The position numbers were made by a program, and so were the translations under genes. A stretch of 64,000 nt of DNA from Phaseolus vulgaris (lineage: Eukaryota; Streptophyta; Magnoliopsida; Fabales; Fabaceae), in the NCBI RefSeq assembly GCF_000499845.2, contig NC_023749.2, positions 12,303,625 through 12,367,624 on the forward strand, given 5' to 3'. Under the pieces are notes generated by a model, which saw only the letters and a list, made by a program, of their open reading frames with translations, was not told where the DNA came from and ran no database searches. The first letter of the stretch is position 1, and every line of letters starts with the position of its first letter. Positions 11,401-22,847 of the stretch are shown here, piece after piece.

Positions 11401-12794
11401 GTTTTATTTACAAGTGTAATCTAGTATTCTAACACTCTTCTCCATTATGATTTCATTTAAATTAAATTCTTAAACTGAATTAAATTTATTCATTACCCAA
11501 ACTAAACGACAAGAAGAAAAAAGAGAGCTTTATATCTGAACCAATCAAAATTGCATCCCAAGTTTCTTTGTGGTTGTGTTGAATACAAGAGAAAATGTGA
11601 AACCTAGTCAATTGATGAATCTGAGAAAAAGTTGTTAAGACATAAGGATCCACCCACTAAAGAAAAAAGAAAAGGGAAAATCGATGTAAAGAGGAAATTG
11701 AATTGGAGATTTGCAATCCCACATTTGATATTGTTGCTTAAGAGAATGTTGTTGAGTTAAGAGATTGAAGTTCTAGCCTTTTCAAAAAATAAAGGGCCTC
11801 CAAAGCTTTGTTGTTGATGAACATGTTATCGGTGAGTTGGTTGTGTCAAAGGAAGAGCTTCGTCATGACACTTTGAAAGAAGTGTTCGAACAAGTGAGGC
11901 CTAAAATTAAGGAGAAGAAAAAAAAGGTATGATGCGACACGTATTGTTGTAGAAAAAGAAGAATTGACTCGTCATGTTGAAGATCAGGAGGCACTAATTG
12001 AGAAGGTATAGAAAATTTTAAGCGAATTATGAGATTTGGGGATGGTTAATGATTGCAACGAACCAAAAGGTGAAATGAATGTCAAAACTGAAGAAAGTAA
12101 TATGTACACATGAAGGGAGTGTCAACCTAGAAGGTAACATGGCTTATTTGGTTTTCTCCTTGGTGGCATCTGCAAAAACAGTCAAACAAAGTTTGTATCA
12201 GTTCATATAACCAAATTAAGTAACACGACACAATATAACAAAACCAAGTCCAATCTTTCTCATAGCACAAACCTATCGCTCTCCACTCAGACGAAAAGAA
12301 CAATGTATATGACTAGGAAAATGTTCAAACAATTATAGGGCATTGCATTCATCAATCTATCATCCACTAAGTTGGCATTGGAACAAACCACATATCTCCC
12401 TTAAACATACCAATCCTACCAAACAATTACATGGTTGCCTAAACCAACTACAAAAGGGACCAATTCATGTACACCACCTTAACATGAAGGAGACATCACA
12501 TGTTCATTTTTATCACCACCCTAACATGCACCACAAATGCCATGGAAATTTACCTACTTGTTTGATTTTGATCATTTTATGGTACTTGAAGAAGAAAGGT
12601 GCTACAGTATGAAGAGGTTGAAGGACAACAAGTTTCAAGGGATTAATGGAGGATCGTGGGATGCACATTATAAGGGCATACACAATTTAAAATTGTAACT
12701 GTCAAAACCTTGTAAATAAAGTAAACCACCTCTTTTGCTTGAGGCATGCCATTTTTGCTTAATCAAAAATTACTCTGAATATCAAAGACCCCAA
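11401..12794. other. No recognisable gene
   Basis: Moderately AT-rich. A lysine/glutamate-rich decayed frame around 11800-12060 and the 89-residue His/Pro-rich frame at 12343-12612 have no domain I recognise. They may be remains of a transposon, but I cannot support a product. Confidence 0.4.
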
Positions 12795-13195
12795 ACTCCA
12801 ATTTCGCTTGAGCGATAGACCACTTTTTTGAGAAAAATCAAGGTCGAAAGCAGCAACACTACCAAGGCACATATTTTCTTGAGCGAGACCAACTTCGCTT
12901 CAGAGAAATTGAGACCGAAAATCAAACACCCTAGTTTCCAATGTCCCTTAAGCGATATGCATCTCGCTTGAAGGAAATCAAGGTTGAAAGGACCAATATT
13001 TCAAAGCTCATATTCGCTTAGGAGAGTACATTTTCATGCGAGCAAAATGAGGTTGAAAAATTAACAAACTCCGTGGTCTATTGTCACTCAAGCGATAAAC
13101 AACTCGCTTGAGCGAAATCAAGGTTGAAATGAGTATTACTCCTAGGAGTTTCGCATGAGTGCAATAAGTTTCGCTTGAGCGAAAATGAGGTCGAC
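12795..13195. repeat. Degenerate tandem array with CGCTTGAGCGA palindromes
   Basis: Five or six degenerate units of about 65-75 bp. Each carries one or two TTTCGCTTGAGCGAAA-like inverted repeats (6-bp arms, 4-base centre) followed by ATCAAGGTTGAAA or GAGGTCGAAA. Clear cores lie near 12805, 12878, 12964, 13104 and 13170, with TTAAGCGA or CTCAAGCGA half-palindromes between them. Individual units differ by 20-30%, so the array is old. Confidence 0.7.
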
Positions 13196-16110
13196 TTGGG
13201 TTGTGTCACGCTACTTCCCAACGAACTCCATATTGAAAATATTTCATATCTCCAATAATAAATGTCTTTTAAGCAAAAGGCTTGCACCTGAGCGTAAAAA
13301 AGTGGTTACCCACCCCTACTTATATGGACACTATGAGTTGTGTTTAGGTACGCGAGGAATTTTCATAAAGTGAAGTTATGAACTTAACAATTAGTGGTTA
13401 CCCTAGTTATATGGCCACATCAGTATAGGTTTATGGACGATGGTCACTAATGTGGGTAGGAACAACCAATTCTACCATTTCGGTGAGTGGTGTGCACTTA
13501 TAACAATTGTGTGTGATTCAATGACTAACTAAGGTCTTAATTAAAAATCATAAATTAATCCTCCAATGTGTCAACTTGTTGCATGTACTTAAATTAGGGA
13601 TTAATGAACTAATGATAACCTAGATTCATTTTTGTGGACATTTATGCTTCTATTTTTCACACACGCCTAATGGAAGTGGTTAGTAACTCCATAAAAAAAA
13701 CTATGTCAACTCCATACATTTCTATCTCATATGGCTATTTAGAATAGGTTTACATAGGTTCAACTATTTTAGACGCATATAAATTTGTTGTTGGAAAATA
13801 TTTGTCTATTTACCTCAACTACCACTCTACATAAACACAAACATAACATCAACAAACCATGTTTTAAGTCCATAAAGTCAATAATAAAAAAAATGTCATC
13901 TTAATATGCACAAATTTAATATTGTCTCCATTGCCACCTGAGGTAAGAGTCCGATAAAGCTAGCCATAATCAACACCATCATAGGTGATATTATGCTCAA
14001 TATAACCAACCACCATTGTTTGTTTCAAACTCATCCATGATGCTCCCATAAAACCTTTCCCAATACGTACATCTAGAGGACTAAATGACACCAAATGTTG
14101 CTTTCTCCTAAAGCATATGTTGTCATTTACCCACCTACTAAACAATTAACGTAGAATGGTACTTGAAATATACGACGACTCTTCCAAACTAAGAAGTCAT
14201 TTAAGAGTAGTCTTCTCAATTTTTTTACATTGAAACAAAGTTAGCATACGAATAATTTCAGCAATATATTTAGTTTCCACCGTATGTCTGAATGTAATCT
14301 GCAAATGAAAACAACAAACTAATTACTTTGGTACACATACAATCACATCTTTAACAACAAATCAACTATTCAGAAAAACATACCCTCACTTCTCTAGCAT
14401 TGACAACAAATTCTTTTCCAACCATTTTGCAAAACAAGCAAATTTTCATACACCAAACACAATATCAAGACCTACATTATCAAGACCTAAACACTAAACC
14501 CTAAACTCTACAAATAATTTGTGTCAATCATATTTCATAACTCAAGGACCGCATTATCAACTTTGAAACTTAAGTTATCAACTTACACCGACACAATCAC
14601 ATAATCATAATCAAATTCCTAATATAAACTAACCTTAGCATATTCAACTACATATAAAATGTGTCCAACTCAAATTTGTTTGCCAATTTACAAAAGTTAA
14701 AACAAGGTAATATGACTTTTTCACAAGGTAAAATGACTCATCCAAAAAAACATAATGAAAGTAACTCACAAACTACAATCCTTTGCTTTATTTTCTTTCT
14801 TCTCTATAATCAACAACATTTCAATTTCATGCATTTGCCATAAAGATTTCAAACAACATATTAACCATCTATTGTGTAAATAGACCAACTTGTGCTTTCG
14901 TGCCACATTTATTATTATTTCATACAACTTGAATAGTCCTAAAAAAGCCAAGGTTGAAAACTAAAACAAGGAGCAAAAGTTTAACCAAAATTTGTATCTC
15001 AATGAAATTAACAGTTCTTTAAATACCATCAACGAAGACTTCATAGCACAATATTCCAAATTCGCACATGCTTCCGTACTCGGAAAAATGTTTTTCAATT
15101 ATAGCAACTTCCAATTTTACAAGTATATACTTATATTTTTTTTTCTTTATTTTCAACACTTGTAAACAATTTCATCCATCATCAACTTCCATTTAACCCA
15201 TTCTTTGAACCAATCATGAACCAAGATCTGTTTGCCTGCAAAGCGACTTTTTTACTAAAATGTGAGATTTATTTTACACCAAACTTTCTTCAATGTTCTT
15301 CAACCAAACTTATATCTATTTGTTAGGGACAACTAAAATTCAATTACTACATTTTCTATTCTTGGGTTGCATTAAAACATTTTCATAATGCAACAACCAC
15401 AAATTTATATATAATAAGTGACATGTGTAATAATTAAACACAACCATTCATGCTTCCAAAATTTATATAATCAAATATCATTCATAAAATCCACTTAATA
15501 ACATTTCATTATCTCTAATCCAATAAAACAAAACCCTAAATATTTCAAAACAAAATCAAACGAAACTCATTCAATCCATGTTACAACTGTCACCACCAAC
15601 TAAATACACACATGCAAATCCACCAACGAAGTTCACCACTTGAAAACCAATAACACAATATCAAGCTTTATTTCAACAAAAAATGTTACCTTTATTTAAC
15701 CAACTATATGTCTTCGAATATTTCAGTGGCCCCAACATCTCAGCCAACAAACCTTCTAATAACCACCCGAAGTTGTCACCAAGAAACCCATGTCCAACAA
15801 AAAAACTAGCTTGCAAATGAAGCACAACATAGACAAACGGAAACACACTAAAAGGAAAGCTAGAAAGGGGAAGAGAGAAAATGGAAATAGAGAAAAATGT
15901 GACCAAATGGAAGGGGAAGAGAGAAAAACAATACCGTAGAGCAGAAGAGAGAAAGGAAAAGAAAGAGCAAGAATGAAAAACATTACAAATCGAAAACAAT
16001 TTTATCCTAAAAGATACCGAACTCCACACAAACTTAAAAAATAATTCAAAATTACCATGTTTGATCACATTAACAATTGTCAAATAGAAGTAAGTTCCTT
16101 CATACCATCA
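13196..16110. other. Gene-poor AT-rich stretch
   Basis: Open frames at 13960-14145 (minus), 14661-14951 and 15673-16083 (minus) show no recognised domain. The last is a Phe/Ser/Leu-rich frame produced by a purine-rich strand at 15840-15980. I see no transposon ends or RNA genes. Confidence 0.4.
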
Positions 16111-16114
16111 ACCT

Positions 16115-16175
16115 ATCAAAGCCATTAATTAAACAACTCGTGTATAAGTCCATTAATTAAACAACTCATGTATAA
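16115..16175. repeat. Short tandem duplication, 28 bp x 2
   Basis: Two adjacent copies of a 28-bp unit, TAAGTCCATTAATTAAACAA plus CTCGTGTA, with one or two differences. Probably a replication-slippage product. Confidence 0.7.
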
Positions 16176-16423
16176 CTGTATACTTAAAAGTTAAGTAAAA
16201 GTCTTCTTTTCGTCAATTTTTGTATGAACAAATCAAAATAAATTATTTTAAAAATCTAAAGACCAACTTAGATCTATTTATGATTTTGTCTTGCAAATTA
16301 AATCATCTTTACTTAACATATTATATTATATATAGTTTAATTGGCATAATTTAAAAAACAATTCACACTTTATAAATTTCTTCATTATATGAAATGTATT
16401 TTTTTCACATTTTATCTTAATTA

Positions 16424-16459
16424 GCGGAAACACAGGCGTGAAAGCGCCTATGTATCCAC
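16424..16459. repeat. Imperfect 15-bp inverted repeat (hairpin)
   Basis: GCGGAAACACAGGCG, a 6-base loop TGAAAG, then CGCCTATGTATCCAC; 12 of 15 positions pair. It is a GC-rich island in AT-rich DNA and is followed by degenerate repeats at 16470-16710. It could be the end of an unclassified repeat. Confidence 0.6.
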
Positions 16460-16469
16460 ATTTTTTAAT

Positions 16470-16710
16470 TTTATCATAAACTTATGTGTATCTACATTTT
16501 TTATATTTGATAATGCTTTTTGCATTTTTTAATATTTGACAATGTCTATATATTTGTAATTTTTAATATTTGATTGTGTTTATATATCCGTATTATTTAA
16601 TTTTATTATAAACTTATGTGTATTTGCACTTTTTATGTTTATCATTATCATATGTGTATTCGTATTTATTAAAATGAACTATAAACTTATGTGTATTCGT
16701 ATTTTTTAAA
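16470..16710. repeat. Degenerate tandem repeats around TATGTGTATTCGTATTTTTT
   Basis: At least four variants of ACTTATGTGTATTCGTATTT-like text occur at roughly 16488, 16605, 16650 and 16685. Periods are irregular (35-120 bp). No function is inferred. Confidence 0.5.
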
Positions 16711-18885
16711 CATCAATTTGTCTATATACATATGTTATAAAAAAGAAAAAACACTCATTTAAATGTCATGATTTTGTAGTAATGATATCTTCTTTAGGTG
16801 GGAGACCAAATAAAGATTGATATTTCGGATCTCACATTCCCTGTTATTCAAAAGAAATAAAATTGTTTTTTAACGAATATTTTTATTAATTAAATTATAA
16901 CAAAAATTGAGTAAATTTATATTATTTAAGTAGAAAATATAATTTAGGTTTGAAGGTTTCTTTGTAATTATAGAACATTCATCCATAATTTTTGAGTTTT
17001 TAAAAACTACAAATTTTATGTATTAGTTTTTTACTTCCATATTCTTATAAAAATTAAAAAAATTAAAATATTGTTAAGTATTATAATTTATTTAATTTAA
17101 CTTTATGTTTGTAGATTAAATAATAAAAATTTATTTATAAATTTAGTTTTTAACATTATAAAGTTATGTTATTATTTTTTAATATGATTGTTAAGTATTA
17201 TAATTTATTTGATTTAGCTTTATGTAGGTAGATTAAATAATAAGAATCTATAAAATAGGGTTATAAATTTAGTTTTGAATATTATAAACTTATCCCATTA
17301 TGTTTTTTATATTATTGTATGTGTTATTTAGTTATTATTGTTATTTTTAATATTGTTAGTTCTATCATAATTGAATAATTGTTGAAGTAATGTTTGATTC
17401 GGTATATTAAAAATATGGATAAAATCAAAATGTGAGATACATATACACGAAATATAGTATCAACCTTAAATATATTAATGAATTGAATTATTTAAGTTTA
17501 ATTAATGGTTTCGAAATTTTTATTATTGATTTTCAATTTTTTTGATGATTTTTTTTATGAGAATTAATAACATGCAAACATATTCTATTGTGTTAATATA
17601 TATTCTATTGTGTTAATATAGTTTCTTTTTATCAAAAGAGAATTTTATTTTTATTTGTATTTGTACACAATAAAAATCGAAAGAAAAACGCTAAATGAAA
17701 AAAAAAATAACAAAAAAACACAATGAGAATGAAAGAAAAGAAAACAAAAAGGAATAAGTTGTTCCGTGAGACAAAAGGAAATGGAAGTTAATTCTCTCCT
17801 ATCTTCCTTTTTTTCTCTATTTTCTCTCCTCTAACTTATTTAGAAAGGCAGTCACATATTCTTAAGAAATAAAAAAGCTATATAATTATATTTATATCAT
17901 TTTCTTTTGAGATACTTACTTCTCAAGTTTGGAAAAGCAATTTTTAAAACAAAACTACTCTATCATTCTTAACAATTGTTCAACATCATAAAAATTATTC
18001 CACATTTAATTAAAATGACTAAATACACACAAAAAAAATGAATATTAGTATAAAAATAAAATAAAAAATAAAATGTCAACACCAAAAATAATTATAAGGA
18101 TTAGTATTCAAAATATGTTAGACAAATATGTTAGAGCTTTTCTATCATGATCAAATGTTATAAACAATTTATTCGAGGAGTGGAAAGATAAAAAGTAATT
18201 GAACATAACTAATAATTTTAAGGGTAAAAGAAGTTATTAAACTGAGGATAAGTGATATTTTTAAAGAATAAAATTAAAAAAGAGAAGCTAGTAATGAATA
18301 ACTATTACTTTTTTAAGGATAAAATTGAAAACAAAATTTATGCAAAAAAGGAATTCCTTTATATATTGTTATAAATTATTAAATCATATATTTTTGTAAA
18401 TATTTATTATATGTTCATAAAAAATTATATAGGTTATGTTTGGCATATCATTTCATTTAGCTTCTATTTTTCACTAAATACAAAGTTTGTGTGATCTTAT
18501 TACTAATGTTAGGAAAACAAGTTTATTTTTAGCAGTTTGTAGATTTATTTTTTCTTGAAATGTTATTAGAAGAAACTGCTGTTTTAAGCGTTAGCTTATC
18601 ACTTATAACTTTTTTAATATGTATTTCAATTTTATTCTTAAATATTCATGAAGTTTCCTTTTTACACTTTTCTATATTTTATCATACATGAGTATTATTT
18701 TGACTACTTATCATAAGGTAAATATGTTTTATTTCTATCTTTTTACTAAATAAATTATTGACAATAATAGTAAGTGGATGTTTCCAAATAACTTTTATTT
18801 ATAAAAAAAATTAAAAAAAATCATTATAATTTAATAAAAAAAGAAAACATAGAAAGAGAAAATAATGGATGAAATAACTGAATTA
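16711..18885. other. AT-rich intergenic DNA upstream of the methyltransferase-like gene
   Basis: Over 75% A+T by eye with long homopolymers. No coding frame, RNA gene or transposon end is recognised. The last few hundred bases should hold the promoter of the gene at 18926; no single TATA box stands out. Confidence 0.5.
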
Positions 18886-18925
18886 AGAATGAAGTGAGTT
18901 AGGAGAGTGAAGGGAAGAGAAGGAG

Positions 18926-19657
18926 ATGAGGAGATCTGGAAAACATGAAGCTGTTGGAGAAGACAAACTCATTGACAATGAAATCGACAAATTCCTCAAG
19001 AGACTATCGTGCGCCGCGATTGCAATAGCCTCCCTCACGCTCCTCTTCCTCTTCCTCCACACGCCCGACACCTGCGTACCCCACCACGCGCCTCGCAAGC
19101 CGCACCTCCGCTTCCCCAAGTCCACCTGCGACTTCTCCACGCGCGTCTACGTTCCCGCCGATAAGCGCAACCTTCGCCTCCGCTACACGCGCCTCTGGAA
19201 GGCCAAGGTCAACTCCTTCTCCATCCTCTTCCGCGACCTCGCCCTCCTCCGCAACCACTCCCACGTCCTCTGCGTCTCCGCCGGCGCTGGCCATGAAGTC
19301 GAAGCGCTCCACCGCCTCGGCGTCGACGAGGTCACCGGCGTCGAGATCCTCGAGTCGCCTCCTCTCGTCGGCCGCGCCGATCCGCACAACCTCCCGTTCT
19401 TCGACGGCGCCTTCGACCTCGCCTTCACCGCGCGCTTCGACGAGGCACTCTTCCCGGCGCGCTTCGCCGCAGAGATGGAGCGCGTGGTCACTTCTGGCGG
19501 CGCGTGCCTCGTCCTCGTGGCAGAGTGTGGGAACGATGAGGTGAGAGAGGTGGTTGGTTTGTTTAGGAATTCGAAGCTTGTTAGGTCCAGTAACGTTTCT
19601 TTGAGTGGAACGAGAATGACCAGTATTCTTATGAGAACTAGAGATAATTCTTCTTGA
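18926..19657 (+). CDS. Membrane-anchored SAM-dependent methyltransferase-like protein
   Basis: A single-exon frame of 243 residues. The N-terminus is basic, then residues 27-44 form one hydrophobic segment (AAIAIASLTLLFLFL), so the protein is probably a type II membrane protein with its domain in the Golgi/ER lumen or on the other side of the membrane. The rest fits a small class I methyltransferase fold (methyltransferase type 11 style): motif I VLCVSAGAGHEVEAL (114-127), an acidic residue after VTGVE (140), PHNLPFFDGAFDLAFT (153-168) and the ERVVTSGGACLVLV strand (185-198). Substrate unknown. Compared with typical enzymes the motif I glycines are reduced (SAGAGHE), so activity cannot be assumed. 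Codon use in 19000-19500 is strikingly GC-rich, unlike all surrounding DNA. The start was chosen as the first ATG of the frame, just before the membrane segment. Confidence 0.82.
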   Translation: MRRSGKHEAVGEDKLIDNEIDKFLKRLSCAAIAIASLTLLFLFLHTPDTCVPHHAPRKPHLRFPKSTCDFSTRVYVPADKRNLRLRYTRLWKAKVNSFSILFRDLALLRNHSHVLCVSAGAGHEVEALHRLGVDEVTGVEILESPPLVGRADPHNLPFFDGAFDLAFTARFDEALFPARFAAEMERVVTSGGACLVLVAECGNDEVREVVGLFRNSKLVRSSNVSLSGTRMTSILMRTRDNSS

Positions 19658-21364
19658 TTCATTGCCCCTTAATCTTCTATTTTTTATTTGTTTATGTATT
19701 AATGTATATTAGTTAGTGTAATTTTGCTGTAAAATTTCTTATACAGTGAAACAGTTAGAAACCAAAGTCATAAACTTTATCATCTATTGCAATTCGTCAT
19801 GAATAAGTAGTGTATAACAGTCATCTATTATCAAATTGTGATGAATGCTAAATGTGTTAACTTTTATTTATAGAAACTATATGATTAGTTGACGATACAT
19901 TGACAGAGCAAGGAAATTAAACTCCTTTACTAACTGAATTTATCCTATTTGTTATTTGGTTAAGTGTGTTTTTTATTATTAATATATTGGTCTGCACCGG
20001 CTAAAGTTTTCCTGAACATTGTTGTTGTCTCATGTTATGGTCACGTTCACTTTTGAATCATCTGAATCCAATTTCTGAAGTGTTGTGTTTAGTGTTTTGC
20101 TTTGTGAATTAAAATGTTAACTAACCGTTATAGTGACTTCTTGATGCTATAATTTGATATTTTTTGACTGGCAATTTGTGATGGAGGCCTGGAAGGGCAG
20201 AATCTTAGGCTGTAATGGTGTGTTTATATGGCAGAATTTTGGCCCTGCGACATCTGCCATTGATAACATTGATGAAATTAATGTTGTGACTAATCATTGA
20301 ACTGGTGGGTGAAATTTTTGTTGTTCTTATATAGAATCAAGGATGTAGGAAGATCTGATTTTTTGGATATGCTAGAAGAATTATAGTTGTTCTTAATGAT
20401 GTAGGGTAGATGAAACTCTGCAACTCATCAGCACTGATTCTGATTATTAGCTTTGATTAATTTTCTTAATGTTACGAGAATGATGTTCTTTAGTTCTTTC
20501 TTTCTATTGTATGATTTTTATTTAGTTGGAGCCTTGCATTAGGGAACTAGACTTAGAACGAAAACTGAGATACTGTCAATGCTGTCTGTGCCTTTTCTAT
20601 TTCATCCTTCAGTAGTTATATCATATGACTGGTTGGTGTATCATACCCAGTTCAAGATTAAAAAAAAGACCATAAACATAGCCACCATTTCTTGTTATAC
20701 ATCTTCAGTATGTTTTCACATTCACTTTTAATCAGCATGAAAATAACATTGAATACTAATTTACCAATGAACATAAATGTTATAGCCTCAAAAATAACAT
20801 TTTTAAAGCCAACTATTCAATATTTATTGAGTTATCAGTTCATCCATGACAAGCACTGTATCCAAACTTCAAATATAACTCCCAAACCGAATTACCTATA
20901 AGAATTTCAATAGTTTTATACAATAACTTGCCAGTTCAATACTCTTTTTTCTATTAGCTTCAAAATTCTATTCATGCATACTTATTCAAAGTTGTATTGA
21001 AGTTTCGATCGGAATAACATTGTTATTGAGAAGAAAGGTATTCCAGCCGAAAAGCCTATTCCAGAAACATGTTATGAAATTTTATTCTTAGATTGCATGC
21101 ACTCCTCTAATGCTTTCCAGATTTACCATTTTCACAAACATTCTGGATTAGCGATTTTGGAAAAAAAAAAACCTTACCTTTTTTCTTTGATGAACAACGG
21201 CTCCGAAATGATAAAAGTATATGTTTATCTACTGAAAGTGCACAAAAATGGCAAAAAATCCTAACTGAACAGTTCAAGAAAAAAAAGGCAGAGAAGAGGA
21301 GAGACGCCTATGGTAGGTTTATTTAAAACCGCCCATGATTATTTTTATCTTTTAATTTTTTATG
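19658..21364. other. 3' region of the methyltransferase-like gene and intergenic DNA
   Basis: Likely 3' UTR first, then AT-rich DNA. The frame at 20692-20901 has no recognisable domain. Nothing else is supported up to the duplicated segment starting at 21365. Confidence 0.5.
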
Positions 21365-21707
21365 GAATGTAGGAAGAAACAGGCCAATTGTTCATTCATA
21401 CCACCTAAGCTCAGAACCAAAACAGTGAAAATAAAATATTCAACAAAATTTGTAAGCAAGTGTTTTGAAGGATTGTAGACAAAGATGGACCACTGAGTGC
21501 TTCTCAACCATCCTTTCATGCAAAAAGAATATCAAAGGTTTGTTGCGTTTAATATTAATATATTTTTTTCTCATATGTAATTATTTGGCAAAAATGTAAC
21601 TGGAAGGTTTTTGTTGTGAAGACTTCAAATAATTTTTCTTCTAAATTTTTCTAGCCCAAAAAAGAGAAACAAATGTCTAAGTCATTCATCGTTGCAAAGA
21701 AATTCTT
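21365..21707. repeat. Left copy of a 343-bp host duplication flanking the young Tat element
   Basis: Identical to 33790-34132 over 343 bp except one base (C at 21384, T at 33809), with no indels. It ends exactly where element sequence begins at 21708. It looks like host intergenic DNA, with no LTR or TIR features of its own. Confidence 0.95.
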
Positions 21708-22480
21708 GGTGTGATGACGTGGCATCCTGCTACAGTATAGGCGTGTTGACAAGGCGCCAGGTTGACAGTTGGGGAGGAAGTCGGGAGGCACGTGTAGTCG
21801 CCGATAGTTAAGTTGGCGTGTTCCGATCTCCAGCTTACCAGAATAGGCGATCGCCAGGTTGAAGATGAAGTCGCCAGATGCAGACTCAGGCGACCAGGCA
21901 GTCGGAGATCGCCAGAACAAGCACATCGCCGAAGATAAAGGAGAAGCAGATTATGAAGGCGGCCAGCGAGACCACAGGGAAGGTGTATGAAGGCCCTACC
22001 TCGCCAGTTTCAGTAGAGATCGCACTCCTGAGTTAGCTATGCACTGGGCAGTACCATGCATAGGTAACTTAGCCAAAATGAGAGTAGAAGCAGCGCCAAG
22101 TCAGGGAGCTTCCAGATGATGGCACGTGTACAGTTGGATACGAGCCACGTGTCCAAGTCTGTAACTGCCAGGAGAGAGAAAACCACCAGGTATATAAGAG
22201 TTCCTAACGGATTTTCTAAGGTACGCACGTTCAGTTCATACACTTTACGCTTGCGAGTGACAGAGCTGTTTGTGAGAGAGATTTGCACGGTTCCAGTTCC
22301 TAGTATTTGGTGATACCGTCATTGACTTGAGCGTCGGAGTGCGATCGGCCGCAGCGGCGCCGTATCGTTTCTTTGCAGGTTCTTGAGATAGATCCAGAGG
22401 AGGAACAGAGGTGAGAAGCGGCGCGCACGTCGATCCTTTGACGAGGCATTCTCCAGCGCTCCGGTCAACAAGCAGGATCA
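21708..22480 (+). mobile_element. 5' LTR of the young Tat element, apparently missing its first 21 bases
   Basis: Collinear with 33017-33789 without indels; two differences were found (21712 T versus 33021 C, and 22471 A versus 33780 G). It ends in GGATCA. The 3' copy continues 21 bases further left, TGTGTACCGCCC and on, up to the polypurine tract, and starts with TG as expected. The 5' copy lacks those bases and joins host sequence directly. Confidence 0.88.
21789..22200 (+). promoter_or_regulatory. LTR promoter: TATA box with upstream G-boxes
   Basis: TATATAAG at 22191-22198 is the likely TATA box (33500-33507 in the 3' LTR). CACGTG cores lie at 21789-21794, 22123-22128 and 22146-22151; the last two are within 70 bp upstream of the TATA box. 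Such ACGTG cores are bound by plant bZIP and bHLH factors, so stress-hormone or light input is possible; that is inference. A GGCGATCGCC palindrome lies at 21846-21855. Confidence 0.65.
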
Positions 22481-22847
22481 TCAGGCGCCCACCGTGGGGC
22501 CGTGTAAAACGTGCTCCCATCCACAGCGTGAGTTCGTGGAAGTTTTCGAGGTTTTCTGCGCGGTTGTGTGTTGGTGCAACCGTCGTTCTTGGTTTCTTTG
22601 AGTTTCGTTCGGTGAAGTTTGTGTTTTAAACCGTTCGTTCGGCTTTTCGATCGGTGGAGTCGAGTTCTTTCGTTTGGTTGTTTGGTTCGCGGGGAAACGG
22701 TGGTTTTTGGTGAAGCTGCGATCTTCTTCGAAGGTTTGCGGTGTTCTTGAAGTTCTTGCGCAGTTTCTTGAAGTTTTCTCCGGTTGATCGCTGATTCGAT
22801 AGTGGTTGAAGTGTCGTTTGCTGTATTTCTGTGGTTCGCTGAAGTTA
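22481..22847 (+). other. Primer-binding site and leader of the young Tat element
   Basis: TCAGGCGCCCACCGTGGGGC (22481-22500) directly follows the LTR end. The GGCGCCCACCGTGGGGC core is the form usual in plant Tat-lineage elements; I did not match it to a tRNA. The rest is an untranslated leader, with purine-poor, T-rich runs, up to the gag start. Confidence 0.75.

Noticed and set aside
11227..12794. A complete Mutator-like element
   Set aside because: Only one TIR-like end is seen; no inverted partner or 9-bp target duplication was found.
12795..13195. A CRISPR array
   Set aside because: The repeats are degenerate, the spacing is irregular, there are no distinct spacers, and the DNA is plant nuclear.
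16424..16460. Helitron 3' end
   Set aside because: There is a hairpin but no CTRR terminus 10-12 bp downstream, and no TC start.
19004..19662. Long minus-strand frames of 127 and 159 residues
   Set aside because: They are shadows of the GC-rich methyltransferase-like gene; open antisense frames are expected in GC-rich coding DNA.
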